From Przewalskia tangutica (lineage: Eukaryota > Streptophyta > Magnoliopsida > Solanales > Solanaceae): DNA of 64,000 bases. The notes beneath the pieces are model-generated. The model saw only the letters and a program-made list of their open reading frames with translations. It was not told the DNA's origin and searched no databases. Made by a program: the position numbers and the translations under genes. Of this stretch, positions 34,354-47,396 are shown in pieces. The stretch spans positions 40,454,485 through 40,518,484 of the forward strand of contig CM056725.1 of assembly GCA_029844215.1 (NCBI GenBank). Reading direction: 5' to 3'. How positions within the stretch are numbered: the first letter of the stretch is position 1; each line of letters starts with the position of its first letter.

Positions 34354-34376
34354 CGCGACAAAGTGACAAAAGTGGT
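34354..34376 (+). other. PBS-like sequence inside G's 3' internal region
   Basis: gtgacaaaagtggtatcag matches the LTR-end/PBS junction of this group (for example 24170-24187), but it lies about 240 bp before the 3' LTR, not after a 5' LTR. It may be a displaced copy or chance. Confidence 0.45.
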
Positions 34377-34564
34377 ATCAGTGACTAAGGAAGTATATTT
34401 TGACCCCGGGAAGAGGTATTTGTGGTGATATAGAGGTGTTTTCCTCGTAGACTTGGATATAAGTATGTTGCGCAGGTATTTCTGTGGCCAGGTATGGCAG
34501 GATTGTTTCGTAAGTATAGTAGTGAAGACTATACTGGCGCACGTATGTTTTGAGACTTAGAATG

Positions 34565-34599
34565 AACATTCGGGACGAATGTTTCTAAGGGGGGAAGAA
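34565..34599 (+). other. PPT-proximal inverted repeat and PPT of G
   Basis: Perfect AACATTCG-GGA-CGAATGTT at 34565-34583; PPT aaggggggaagaa at 34587-34599. Confidence 0.87.
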
Positions 34600-34925
34600 T
34601 GTTATACCCCGTAGTTCCAGGGTATGTATGCGAGGACGTACGTACGAGAATACGACAGAAAGTTTGGAAAGGAAGAAAGAGGTGATTTTTTCCACGGAAA
34701 AGTTTCCGGTTTTTTTGTGAAGGAAAAAGGTTCGTTAATGGGAATTGGATTCCCAGATTTGGTATTTGGACTTCTTAGATTATATTAGAATTTTGGAATT
34801 TTATTTTCGGAAATGGTCACGTGGGGCCCACGGGAGAAATTTACGGTTTTGTGGGGCCCACTTTGTTTTCGAGATTTTGGCCATTGTGGATATTTTCGGA
34901 AGATGTTTTTTTTGGGCCTATAGAA

Positions 34926-35346
34926 GGGTGACACGTGTCACCCCCGCCTAGGTGGCTTGGCCGAATGGCATTTGTGCACAACACCCGGTTAGAGTCGTTT
35001 TTCGACGAAACGTTTTACATAACTTGCGAGGGGAAAATTCCGGCTATGTCTTTTCTTATTTTTGCGGATTTTTCCGAGAAACGAAACATTTTGGACCAAC
35101 GGGAGGGTGACATGTGTCACCTCACATCGGAAAGTTAGCGGCTTAGTGGCCATCAGGGCAAGTTGTTGGTAGATATTTGTGTAGATATTTGTGAGGGTTT
35201 TAAGGAGTAGGGACTAGGGGCACTGGGCATATCTTGCCCTACACTTGCCTAGAACTTGGCTAGATCTTGGCCATTGGTTGGCCTTGGCTTGTGCTATAAA
35301 TACCCTCTAAGGTCAAGACTTCTTCATCCAAACATGCCTAAGTCTT
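34926..35346 (+). promoter_or_regulatory. G 3' LTR U3: two palindromes, TATA box, start-site stem
   Basis: Perfect GGGTGACACGTGTCACCC at 34926-34943, a second copy with catgtg core at 35103-35122, TATAAATA at 35295-35302, and AAGACTT (35315) with AAGTCTT (35340). Confidence 0.77.
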
Positions 35347-37189
35347 GAGCGCCTTCCCCCTCCCCATTTCGCGAGGCCCCCTTGGCCGAGAGTTTCCCCC
35401 AGTGGGTAGGTCGAGGTAGCCACCCTCCTTTGTGGTGTGGCCGTGGGGTACCCCTAGCCTAGGTTGTTTTCAGATAATACCCTTTGTGGTATAGAAATAC
35501 TCCTAGTATTGTTATAATGTCCAAATACCTCGCCCAAATACCTTGTAGTATTCCCAAGGTTACACTAATACAAAAGCCCGAAAATACTATTATACTTCCC
35601 GTCACCACAAACCGAAAACCCTAGGAAAATCTCCATAGTCCGTTGAGTATTGTGTAGAAGTTGGTTAGAACTTCTAAGGGTGGTTTAGAATGGTTGGAGC
35701 GCCTGAGTCGAGCTAAAACTTTGCTAAGGATCGACATTAAACTCGGATAATTATGGGCTTATCGAGGTAACTATCTTGTCCCCTTTGTAATTGGATATTA
35801 CATGTTGTAGGAATATATAGTTAAAGTATACTATATATATATAATCAACATAGCTTGTGGCTATGTCCTTGGACTTAAGCTCAAGAATCGAATCAGAATT
35901 ACATAGGGCGTATCAGACATGAGACTTGTGTAGTAGTACCGTGGAGTAGAATTGTACCCGTTAGGGTTAGACGTATAACCCCCGTTGGCTTGGTAGCCTC
36001 GATAGAGGAGGAGGTTTACGCTCATGGGGAGGTGCCGCCAATTTTCTAGAATGTTCTACGATGAGATCTAAATGTTAATAAGCGCACTGTGGCCTTATAG
36101 GTTGATGTACCACGTGTGGCGCGATCACGTGGCTTAAGGGGTAGCCGACGTTTGGAAGTACTTGGGCGCTTTGCTATGAGTCGATACTGCCGCGAGGTAT
36201 GTGAACCTCTTCCTATCTCTTCTAGCATGATATGTGTGAACTATGTAGTACGGTGACGCATACGTGCTAAATGTGTTTGAGTGGTTTAAAACATAAAGTG
36301 TTATAACGCTTTATGGGAAGTTGGTTATAACACTTTATGTTAGTAAGAAAATACATGTGGTTTTTAAAAGGTAACTGATTTGAACTATAACTGGCTTGTT
36401 ATATGTTAAGAAAGAACTGGAAGTATTTCAAAAGATTTTTGAATCATTTTGAAAGGAGAAGTAATATTTGGTGTTTGAAAACTTAAGAGTTATACTAGCT
36501 TTATGGGAAGTTAGGTATAACGGCTTAAGAATGCTTTACTGATTTCGGAAATCAGAATGTGTATCGACAAACCATCTGCTACGTTAAAAGGAAATGTTTT
36601 GAATAATTAAGTATTATTAAAACCAGAGAAACTTCCATCTGCATGAAGCTAAGATGAGACAAAATGATATTTCCTAGATCATGGTCAGTAATAAGATTGT
36701 TATAAACAAGAATATCCTACTCACATATAAGTCTTATGTTTCTCAGATTGTTTAAAAGAGAATTATATTCTTAAATGAATAAGACTATGAACTACGAAAC
36801 CTTTCTAAAATAAGAAACGTGAACATTTGAAATTAGGCAAACTTGGACGTTTGGAAAATAATGTTGTTACTTGATTTTACAAAGGTAAGAGTTTTAGTTT
36901 TCTTAAAAGGATACCACTCTATTTTATACTACGTATTGTGTGACTTATGTGAAAGAAGCAGATCTTTTTTAAGATTTTAATGTGAAGTACTTTGGGGATA
37001 GATAATTCGAACTTGTTAGTAAAGTACCTTGTGTGAATAACTTGATTGTATTGGTTTGTGATAGCCTTGTAATACTTTCTTGTTGCTTTGATAAGTAAAC
37101 GTGTTAGGATGCTACGTGTGTTAGTATCTTGTGATGTTTGTGTAAGGGGTTTCTTGATTGTGCTTATTAACTATCGATCGTTATGATAG

Positions 37190-37530
37190 TATTGTGGCAT
37201 TCATCTCTTGAGATGATTCCGGTTAAGCCGCCTCCGATGCGGGTAGACTCAGCGATGCAGGACCATGATTCGAGAATACCTCATGCGGGTCCCGGGGCCT
37301 ATGCGAGCTACGAGTTCCAGTTAGTGTGCGTCCTTTATGGGCATGCGGTCGCAGCGCCATGCGACTCGAAAGTCCGGGGCGATGCCGGAGTAGCTACCGA
37401 CGCGGGAATACCTCATGCGGGCCGATGAGATTGGCCTACGCGAGTCGCGGAAGTTCCAGGACTAGACGCGCACATTAGATACTGCGGGCAAGTGCCGCCT
37501 TTGATCATGCGGATGCAGACAGATCTTATG
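37190..37530 (+). repeat. GC-rich degenerate repeat slot in G 3' LTR
   Basis: Counterpart of 31320-31640, with the same gaatacctcatgcggg units. Confidence 0.68.
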
Positions 37531-38290
37531 ATACGCTTTATGACCTTGTTGGTACCGTAGGTGTTAGTAGTCGGCTATGCCTTCGCACTTACCCCGCATG
37601 CAGTTTTATTAGGACACGTGGGACACGGTGTTCATATGTATTCCTTGGTGCTTGTATATCATAAACGGCGGTGAGGAAGGTATTCCACGCACGATTGATG
37701 TTGTGGCGTGAGACCCATTGTTAAATTGAGTGATGACTTGAGGTGTGAGTCCACGACTTGACATGATCGCTTATTTATGGTGAATCGTAGTTTGGTTATC
37801 ATACATGTCTCCTGCTTTGTATAGACTACTATGATTTCATTTACGTGATTTATTTTTAGTTTCACATACTCACTGTTAGATCGACCTCCTTCGGGGCTGC
37901 GTTCATGCCGCAGTTGAGGTACATCGATCGTTGATCCTAGCTCTCGTGGTCACGATTCAGCGTTTGGGAAGCTCCGTTTCTCCGAGGCTTATCGGTGGTA
38001 TAGTCCGTCGTAGTAAGTGTTTACATTCGGGGTTTGGCGGGCCCTGTCCCGCCATTGTGTCGTATCATTCTTAGAGGTCCGTAGTATCGCTGTTGTGGCG
38101 GGGTTGGTAAAAAGGATTAAGCGCTCATTTGTAAAAGAGTTGATGGTTATATATATGCCGAAAGGCAAGTTTTCCTGATTATTGTTTTATATTTCGTTAT
38201 CTCATGTTGTTGTTTTATGTTCGTGATTACTCGATGTTGTGTCACTAGGGTGCCCGGGTAAGGCACCGCCACGGCCCAGCCGGGTCGTGG

Positions 38291-38689
38291 ATCCCTACAC
38301 CTGCCGGTCACCAAACAGCGTACCTAAACCTGCGGCATGAACGCAGCCCCCCGAAGGAGGTCAGTACGAAGAATGTACCAAGTATGTGAAACGATGAAAT
38401 CAGTAATGAAATCATAACAGTCTAAGCAAAACAGGAGACATGTATGATAGCCAACCTACAGTACACAACACATAAGCAGTCATAACAAGTCAGGGACGCA
38501 TGCCCTCAAGTCATTTCTAAAATATAACCATGGGTATCACGCCCACAATATCAATCATGCCCGTGGAATCCTTTCTCACTGCCGGCAGTCCATGATATAA
38601 TATAACGCCAATAGGCATACATGAACACCAAGTCCCACCTGTGTCCTAAAACCTGTACGGGCCAAGTAGGAAGACGAGCAGGTGGTAAA
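38291..38689 (-). repeat. Family-B solo LTR, piece 2
   Basis: Between G and C. It shows the cggcatgaacgcagccccccgaaggaggtc block and the catgtatgatagcc block that every LTR here carries in reverse. It ends at the left TSD of C (38685-38689, gtaaa). Confidence 0.83.
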
Positions 38690-39181
38690 TGTCACGACCC
38701 GAACCCGGGCCCGTGACTGGTGCCTTACCCCGGGCACCCTAGTGATACAACATCAGAGAAAATCAGCGGAAATAAAAACATGAACATGAATTAAGAGACA
38801 AGATAAATAAACAGGCCAACCAAAACAGTTGCCTTCATCATATATACATAAATACCCGAACAGTTATCTTTTTACAAACCCTGCCCACAACAGTGCTACA
38901 GACCTCTAAGATTTTTACAACAGCTATGATGGGACAGGGCCCCGCCATACCCCTGAATGTATAAGAATCTACAGACTCAGGGTAACATACCAAAAGATAA
39001 GCCTCCGAAGAAATGGGGCTTCCGACGCTGACTGTGATCCTATGGCGAGGATCCACAACCGATGTACTTCCACTGCGGCGTGAACGCACCGAAGGAGGTC
39101 GATAACAGTACCAAGTATGTGAAATCAGAAAAGGCGTAAATGAAATCATAATAGTCTATATAAAGCGGGAGACATGTATGA

Positions 39182-39415
39182 TAACGGATGAAATCGTGTC
39201 CGCCATCCGTGGGACTCGGTGTATAATCAGATGAAATACATGTCCCTGCCCATCTCGTGGGACTCGATGTAAAATCAGATGAAATACGTGTCCCTGCCCA
39301 TCTCGTGGGACTCGGTGTATAATCAGATGGAATACGTGTCCCTGGCCATACCGTGGGACTCGGTGTATATTCAGATGAAATTCGTGTCCCCGCCATCTCG
39401 GACTCGATGCGAATC
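39182..39415 (-). repeat. 48-bp minisatellite in C 3' LTR (about 5 copies)
   Basis: Unit cores are atcagatgaaatacgtgtcc and ctcgtgggactcggtgta at period 48, head to tail. The counterpart is 48075-48305. Confidence 0.92.
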
Positions 39416-39477
39416 GTTCATAACAAATCAACCGCCTCCATCGAGACGCGAGTACAGAAATACAACAAAGGCTATCA

Positions 39478-39578
39478 CAACAAGCATAGGCAAGTTTCAC
39501 AACAACAAGCATAGGCAAGCTTCACAACAACAAGCATAGGCAAGCTTCACGACAACAAGCATAGGCAAGTTATACACA
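39478..39578 (-). repeat. 25-bp repeat in C 3' LTR (4 copies)
   Basis: caagcataggcaagcttcac units start at 39481, 39506, 39531 and 39556, exactly 25 bp apart. The same repeat appears reversed in L8 at 55561-55660. Confidence 0.93.
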
Positions 39579-41529
39579 ACTCAAAGTACTTTCATTTTAT
39601 GCCAAAGTCCGGGTTTTAACCCTAAAGTACTACGTACGTTAAATTCCTTTTAAAGATCCATTTCTTTTACAAAGGTCACCCGACACCCGTAGTATAAAAA
39701 AATAGAGTGACTAACATTGTTAAGTAAACCAAAATGCTTTCCTTTGTAAAATCAAGTAACAACCTTATCTTCCAAACGTTCAAGTTTGCCTAATTTCAAA
39801 TGCTCAAGTTTCTCATTTTAGAAAAGGTTTCATAGTTCATATTTTTAATCCTTTAAAACATAATTCTCCTTTAAACGTTTTGAGAAACATATGTCTTATA
39901 TGTGAGTAGGTTATTCTTGTTTATAATCAATCTTATTAAGCAGCCATGATCTAGGAAATGTAATATAATTTTGTCTCATCTTAGCTTCATGCGGATGGAG
40001 GTTTCTACCGGTTTTAATACCATACTTCATTATTCAATACATTTTCCTTTATTAACGCCGCATGGTTTGTCGATACTCATTCTCGATTCCAAATCGAAAA
40101 CATTATTCCTTTTAAAACCCGAGACTCATTACTCACGAATGAGGTTTCACACTTTTAACAAAATTCATATCAATACCATTAAGTCAAGTCTCTTATCTTC
40201 TAAAAATCAGTAAACCATTCTTTTTATCACTCTTAAGACGTTATACCTAACTTCCCATAAAGCTAGTACAACTCTTATGTTTTCAAAGCCAAGTATTACT
40301 CTTCTTTCAAAAGGTCTTTTGAAACACTTCAAGTTCTTTGTTACTACACATCAAATCCGTTATAAGTCAAATCGCTTATCTTTTGAAACCACAAAGCATT
40401 TTCTTACCTACATAAAGTCGTTATAACTAACTTCCCATAAAGCCGTTATAACACTTTATGTTTCAAACCAATCAAATACATTAAACACCAGACGTCTACC
40501 GTACTACATAGTTATACACATATCATGCTAGAACAGATAGGAAGAGGTTCACATACCTCGCGACGATTATCGACTAATAGCAAAGTGCTCCAAGTACCTC
40601 AAACCGCTGGCCACTCCTTAAGCCAAGTAGATCACGCCATCGTAGTACTTCAACCTATAGAGGCCACAAGGCGCCTATTAACATCCTAGATCTCAATGTA
40701 GAATATTCTACGTAAAATTCGCGACCTTCCCCGCAACAACAGAAATCTCCTCCTCTATCGAGGCCGGCTACCAAGCCAACCACCGGGGTTTGCACGCCTA
40801 ACCTGGGACGTGTACAATTCTACTCACAAGAATACTACAAGTCTACTGTAATACATCCTATGTAATTACATTGACCACTTCTTAAAATTCAGGCTTAAGT
40901 CGCAAGACATTACCGTAAGTATTATTCAGGCTTAAGTCAAAAGACATTGCCGCACAACTATGCTCAGTTCTATATATAGTATACTTAACTATATACTCCT
41001 ACAACATGTAATTTCCAATTACCACAGAAGGTTAAGAATGTTTACCTCGATAAGCCCAAAATTATCCGAGTTTATATGTCGATCTGAGCAAGGTTTAGCT
41101 CTACTCCGCGCGCTCAACCCGCTCCAAACAACCCTTAGAAGTTCTAACCAACTTCTACTTAACACTTCAACCGACTATGAAGGTTTTTCCTTAGGGTTTC
41201 GTTTTTGTGACTGAGGGAAGTATAATAGTATTTTCTGGGCTTTTGTATAAGTGTAACCTTGGGAAAACTACAAGGTATTTGGGCCAAGGTATTTGGGCAT
41301 TATAATAATAATACTTGGAGAGTATTTCTATACCACAAAAAGGGGGGTATTTATACGAGACAACAAGGCTAGGGGGGGTACCCCTCGGTTAGGGCACTAC
41401 ATATGGGAGGGGGTGGCTCTCGGCCAAGCTCACTCAAAGGGGGTGGTGGACGAAAACTTCACAAGGGAGAGGAGGATTTTTAACACTTAGAAAATATTTG
41501 GATGAAGAATTTCATCAACAAAGGGTGGG

Positions 41530-41724
41530 TATTTATAGGTCAAGCCATGGCCAACCAAGGGCCAAGATTCTTCCAAGTGTATAGCAAGTGTAAGGTCAAG
41601 ATTTAGCCATGTGTACCTTATCCATCTACCACACAACTTGCACAAAATATCCTACCTACTACAAGCCACATTTCGTCAAGCTTGCGCCCCACTTGTTTCC
41701 GATGTGAGGTGACACGTCACCCTC
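41530..41724 (-). promoter_or_regulatory. C 3' LTR U3: palindrome and TATA box
   Basis: TATAAATA (minus) at 41530-41537. The palindrome near 41706-41724 is shortened to gaggtgacacgtcaccctc; the other C LTR has gagggtgacacatgtcaccctc. Confidence 0.7.
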
Positions 41725-41928
41725 CCGTTGGTCCAAAATGTTTCGTCTCTGGAAAAATCCGCAAAATTATAAATGACATAGCCGAATTTTCCCTACGAAA
41801 GTCGTGGAAACGTTTAAAAAAACGACTCCTTTTGGTAGTTATGTACAATTTCGAACCTTGCCTAACTTTAAGGCTCAAATTTCAACGTACGTCCTCACGT
41901 ACATACCCTGGAAATACGGGGTATAACA

Positions 41929-41963
41929 TTCTCCCCTCCTTAGAAACATTCGTCCCGAATGTT
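41929..41963 (-). other. PPT and PPT-proximal inverted repeat of C
   Basis: PPT aaggaggggagaa (minus strand) at 41929-41941; perfect inverted repeat with loop TCC at 41945-41963. Confidence 0.87.
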
Positions 41964-42937
41964 CCTTCTAAGCCTCAAAACAAACATGCGTCAGTATAGT
42001 CTTCACTACTATATTTACGAGAACAAATCCTGCCACACCTGGCCACAGAAACACCCGCGCAAATACTTACATCCAAGTCCACGAGGAAACACCTCTAACA
42101 TCACAAACTTTTGTCACTTTGCCGCGAGGTTCTAGTGTCACTCCGACCCAACAAATGGTACCGATCGCATGCGATCCCCGAGGTCTAAAATATACATCCT
42201 TCGTGACCTTCTCTCTTCACAAGAAATGATCATATCTATGCTCGCAATACATGCTCGCCTCTAACCTTACTCGTCGTACTCTTCTCGAACACTCGAATTC
42301 TTCTAGTATACGTACCATACTTGATTTCCAAAACTTTGGAGTCACTACCTCCAAACTTGGTCATCTTACTAGCCTCGATCTTCCTTAAGGCCATTCCCGG
42401 CCTTCACGATCCGCTTCTGGTCGAACATATCCTCGAACTCATACGATGGTCATCTAAACTTGGGCCTAGCACCCTCGTGACCCTACCGTCCGAGACCACC
42501 CAGAACTGACCCTACCTTAAACCGGGCTACGGGTTGACCCGCAACACGTCCTCAACCCGACCCACAATCGCGCCAAACCCTTGTTCCCCGATACAGAACA
42601 ATTCTTACTAACTCACATCATGAAAGCTACCACTTCCATTTCACACTACCCATGGACTTATCACACAAATATATCCCATGCATACTACGCACTCTGATAA
42701 AGGTCAAACATAAAATGAATCTTTTACTCAAGGCGACCTTATCTGTAAGGTCTCAATCGTGAAATAATCTAAGGTTCACACTTTCCATGCCCCCATACAT
42801 ATCCTTTCAACTAACCATGCTTTCTAACTCATAACCAACATAACGCTATCCGAACGTAGCACACAATAAGAAGGTCATTATATCATGCATACAAATCTCT
42901 AGAGGGTTAAGGATATACCTGAATCTACCGCTCCACT
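41964..42937 (-). other. Non-coding 3' internal region of C, integrase deleted
   Basis: No domain recognised. The order of blocks matches F (13246-13969), including ggccattcccggcc near 42391 and the tcgaac..catacgatgg block. The junction where the integrase remnant is lost is shared with F. Confidence 0.7.
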
Positions 42938-44152
42938 CTAATCATAAGCCTGCCCTGCAGGGCGCATAGCTGTAGAAGGCGATGAACCTGCCACTGATCC
43001 GGTAGGCTGAGTCATGTTGCCTGCATCCTTCCTACCAGGACGCCTCGTCCACATAGCCGACGGCCGCAGCAAAACAAGCACCGATAAAAGACGACATTCC
43101 CGATGACGCCGCGCATCGTACACCGAGGAAAACTGAACTCGATCTAGAACCCATGTATATCTCGCGGAACTAAGCCCTGGAGCTCGACCAGCCTCGAATA
43201 CGAACGCCCGTGACGATCGCGGGGACCACTGCATCGTGGAGGTACATAACTAGATCTGGCCGAGGCGGTCCGCCTCGAAAGTTACCAAAGGACCTCGCTG
43301 CTCGCCCTCTCTCGCGATCTCGGTCATTCCGTCGACCTCCGTGCCTCACATCCTAGTGCATGAGCTTGCACGCGGGCAATGTCCATGCGGTGAAGAGCTA
43401 CACCCGCATGCCTCGCCAGTAATCATCCGGCCCGTGGCGTAGCGGTGTACTGGCCCTCCATATCGCCTACCACAATGAACATACCGAGCTAATGAGTCGA
43501 ACTCTACATTGTACTCTCTAACCGGCCACCGCCCCGCCTCAACGTCAAAAATCTGTCGGCCCGAGCCCTCCTCATTTGTGGGGCAAGAAATGTGCAAGAA
43601 AAGCCTCGAGAACTCGTCCCATACGGTGGAAGTGCATGCTCTTCCCGACAACTCCACGAATCAAACCCAACTACAGACCACACACCGGTGATGCGAACCC
43701 AATACCACCGACTGCGCCTGCGAGACTGATCACTCATGATCCGTAGTCGCTGTCGGATAAACTCCCCGAGGGTCATCCTCGGCTCGATCCATAGAACATC
43801 GGCGGGCTACAACTCGGAAAGTCCCGTAGCCTCAAACTCGCTCGGGGGTGAACTACGGGTGCTCTGGGCCGGAATCGCCAGATCCACCTATCTCATATCT
43901 GCCACGACTCGGCGATCGGGCCATCTCCTTGTACCCATCTCATCTCGCTTCCAGTGTGGGACCGAGGCTCAGTGCATCAGAGTCTCGGCAGCCACCGCTG
44001 CGGCTCTAAACTTCTCTGGTCGGCGGCGTCGCGAACCTCGCCGTCGAAGCACTGTCTCGAGCATCGACCGGGCTGCGCCGCACTCCTCAGATCTCACTGC
44101 GGCTCTCGATTGCCTTGCCCATCCGGGCTCAAGGTTGCCTTACGCGAGGCAT
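42938..44152 (-). pseudogene. gag: gag of C, frameshifted
   Basis: The minus-strand start is at 44152 (atgcctcgcg). Pieces in several frames include SCRPMFYG-type N-terminal sequence near 43790-43830, the capsid segment YNVEFDSLARYVH (about 43440-43510), an Arg-rich linker, a damaged zinc-knuckle region (43030-43120), and the tail SSPSTAMRPAGQAYD ending at 42938. It is long-type like F and D. Knuckle cysteines are out of frame as written, and differences from F cluster at CTG/CAG sites. It would supply particle protein if intact, or act only as packaging RNA. Confidence 0.83.
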
Positions 44153-44334
44153 AACGGTAAAGGAAAGGAATACGTCGAGGGTCCAACTTATCACACTCTG
44201 GGCACGATCTCGTAATGAGAAGAATGGAAACCAATCCTAAATGTCCTATAGCCTCACGATTATAGATGTGGTGCACAACACACCGATAATCAAGACTCTA
44301 CTAGACACGGCGTAGACACTTTCCGAGGACTAAT

Positions 44335-44346
44335 CGCTCGATACCA
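44335..44346 (-). other. Primer binding site of C (tRNA-Met type, altered)
   Basis: The minus strand reads TGGTATCGAGCG immediately inside the 5' LTR. Confidence 0.8.
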
Positions 44347-44350
44347 CTTT

Positions 44351-44478
44351 TGTCACGACCAACCGGGCCCGTGGATCGTGTCTTACCCGCATCCTAGTGA
44401 TACAACATCGAGAAAATCAGCGGAAATAAAAACATGAACATGAATTAAGAGACAAGATAAATAAACAGCCAACCAAAA
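44351..44478 (-). repeat. 5' LTR of C, left piece
   Basis: Matches 38690-38823 but with garbled CCCGGG and CTG positions. It is cut by H after aaccaaaa. Confidence 0.88.
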
Positions 44479-45239
44479 TCACACGACCAACCTGCCCGTG
44501 GTCGTGTCTTACCTCGCACCCAAGTAGCCATACATCAGAGAAATCAGCAGAATATAAAACAAGACATGAATAAAGTGAAGTGTAAAACAGCTTATTCGAG
44601 AAAAGTTGCCTTCGGCATAAATATATAACAACTAGAACGATTACATCCCTTTTACAATTACGCCACAACGATTACTGCACCTCTAAGAATGATATGACAA
44701 CAATGGCGGGACAGGGCCCCGCCATACCCCTGAATGTAAGCACTTACAACGACAGGGGACTATACCACTGATAAGCCTCCGGAGAAACGGAGCTTCCCAA
44801 ACGCTGAACTGTGACCCTAAGAGCGAGGATCAACATCGTGTACTCTACCGCTGCAGATGAACGCAGCCGGGCGAGGTCGGTACAACAGTACCAAGTATGT
44901 GAAATCAAAATATCGTAAATGAAATCTTAGTAGTCTATATAAAGCAGGAGACATGTATTATAACGAAACTACAGTTCACAATAAATAAGCATTCATGTCA
45001 TGTCAGGGACTCACGACCTAAAAGTCATCACTCAAATACAACTATGGGTCTCACGCCCACAACATCAATCATGCCCGTGGAATATCTTCCTCACTGCCGG
45101 CAGTCTATGATATAAAAGCACCAAGGAATACACATGAACACCAGGTCCTACCTGTGTCATAATAAAACCGTACGGGGTAAGTACGAAGGCATAGCCGACT
45201 ACTAAAACCCACAGTACCAACAAGGTCATAAACTGTATC

Positions 45240-45560
45240 ATGAGATTTGTCTAGACCGCCACATGATCGAAGGCCGCCACTCGCTCAGATCTAATGCGCG
45301 CGTAGTCCTGAACTTCCGCAGCTCCGCATAAGCCACTCAGATGGCTCGCATGAGGTATTCCCGCATCGAGGTAGCTACTCCTCGCAACGCCCCGACTCGC
45401 GTCCGCGTGGCCACATAGACCGCATGACCATAAAGGCCGCACACTAACCTCGAACTCTCGTAGCTCGCATAGGTCACACAAACCCGCATGAGGTATTCTC
45501 GAATCATAGGTCACACTGCACTCCGAAGTCTACCCGCGACGGAGGCGCCTTAACCCCGGA
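45240..45560 (-). repeat. GC-rich degenerate repeat slot in solo LTR H
   Basis: cccgcatgaggtattc units and related repeats, the reverse of the G slot. Confidence 0.68.
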
Positions 45561-47194
45561 ATCATGTCAAGAGGTGAGTGATATAATACTAACATAACAG
45601 CTTATCGTTAAACAACATAAGCACAACAAGGGAAACCCCTTTATACAAACATCACAAAACACTAACACGCGTAGCATCCTAACATGTCTACTTATCAAAC
45701 CATCTTACTACACTTTCCAGAATCAATACAAGACTTTCATAAAAAAAAATAAGTAAACCGTTCCTTCTATCTTCCTTAAGTCGTTATACCTAACTTCCCA
45801 TAAAGCTAGTATAACACTTAAGCTTTTAAAACCAAGTATTTCTTTTCTTTCAAAAATGGTTAATAACTCTTTTGAAATACTTCCAGATTCTTATTATTTA
45901 AACTCAAGTCAAAAGACATCAAAGTAAAACCAAAACAATTTCCATACCTTCTTTTAAAACAAAGGCACTTCTCCTTTAAAAGTCAAGTAGCAATATACTT
46001 TTTAAACCAAGTGTATTACTCTTTTAAAAACAAGTAACCTATACCTTTAAATCAAATTACTTCTCCTTTCCCAAAATCAAGTTGTTTATAAGTCAAGTTA
46101 TCATTTTAAATCCAATGATAAAACCATTCTTATTTTCAAATCAAGATAACTTTATTCTTTAAAGACCACACACCCATTAATCATGAGTGAGATTTTACAA
46201 CTTTTTAACATAATTCAAGTCCTTAATGTTTCATAACAAGTCAATTAACTTTGGAATCAAGTCAAGGACACAAAAGGAAAATCAACTTCCTTTAAACACA
46301 CGCAAGGCTACCGCACTAAATATATTTCACAAATATCATGCTAGAAAGGATAGGAAGAGGTTCACATACCGCGACGATTATCGACAATTAACAAAACGCT
46401 CCAAAGTACTCTAACCTTGCTCGCCTTTTCCACCCTTCAAGTAGAATACGCTACTCGTAGTACTTCAACCTATAAAGGCCACAAAACGTCTATCAACCTC
46501 TAGCTCTCTTTGTAGAATAATTCTAGATACAAGATTCCTTATTCTACGGAAAATTCAGCAGCACCTCCCCCCCCGCAACCACATAAAACTCCTCCTCAAA
46601 CGAGGCCTGCTACCAAACCAACAATTCCAGGGGGGTTACACGCCTAACCTGACGTACAATTCTACTCCACAATAATACTACAAGTCTACGCAAATACAGT
46701 TCAATGTAAATACAGTTCAATTCCTTATAATTATACTTCCAATATATCTTATACTCAATGATTAACTACTACAACATGTAATTTCCAATTACAATAGGGG
46801 GACATAGATCATTACCTCGATAAGCCCAAAATTATCCAAGATTATAAGTCGATCCTGAGCAACGTTTAGCTCCACCCCGACGCCCAACCCGCTCCAAGCA
46901 ACCCTTAGAAGTTTCCAACTAACTTCTCTTAACACTTCATCTACGCTATGAAGATTTTACTAAGGCTTCGTTTTTGCGACTAAAGGAATAAAGTAGAATT
47001 TCCGGGCTCCTAGTATTGAAATAACTTGGAATACAACTAGGGATACTAGGCTAAGGTATTTGGGACTATATCAACACTTGAAGAATTTTTCCTACACCAA
47101 GGGGGAGAGTAGGACGAGAACCTCAACAAATGGTGAGTATTTTGTGACTTAGAATCTCAAAGTGTGGATGAAATAAGTCTTGAAACAATGGGGT

Positions 47195-47396
47195 ATTTAT
47201 AGGAAAATCAATGGCCAAGATCTAGGCAAGTGTGTGGTGAGGATGGGGTACATGTGTGTGGGTAGTTGGCCAACCATTTGGCTACCACAAAAATGGGACA
47301 AGTGGCCACCACAAAAATGGGCCACTTGTCCACCTAAAAACGGCCCACTGCCTTCTCCACCGCCAACATGGCCACACGGGGTGACACGTGTCGCCC
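47195..47396 (-). promoter_or_regulatory. H LTR U3: palindrome and TATA box
   Basis: TATAAATA (minus) at 47195-47202; ggggtgacacgtgtcgcccc at 47378-47397 keeps the CACGTG core with one arm mismatch. A tract of repeated ccacaaaaatgggacaagtg-like units lies between. Confidence 0.7.

Larger units (their letters stand above)
28754..38290 (+). mobile_element. Non-autonomous gag-type LTR retrotransposon G (about 9.5 kb)
   Basis: Two near-identical LTRs, 28754-32422 and 34600-38290, flank an internal region of only 2177 bp. That region has a PBS, a shortened gag without zinc knuckles, an integrase remnant and a PPT. The left flank is gtcct (28749-28753). The right boundary is garbled (cgtggatccct instead of cgtgaca plus a TSD), so the duplication cannot be confirmed. 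Closest to E in gag and integrase layout, but LTRs and slot differ. Confidence 0.9.
34600..38290 (+). repeat. 3' LTR of G (about 3691 bp)
   Basis: Starts TGTTATACCCCGTAGTTCC after the PPT. The end reads cgggtcgtgg where TGACA is expected, just before family-B sequence resumes. Confidence 0.9.
38690..41928 (-). repeat. 3' LTR of C (3239 bp)
   Basis: The minus strand starts TGTTATACCCCGTATTTCC at 41928 and ends GGGTCGTGACA at 38690. Its first 60 bases (cccgggcccgtgactggtgcc) are an intact reference for the garbled copies elsewhere. Confidence 0.93.

Noticed and set aside
44094..44276. Small frames at gag/PBS edges of the minus-strand elements
   Set aside because: Shadows of the gag leader in other frames; no conserved residues.
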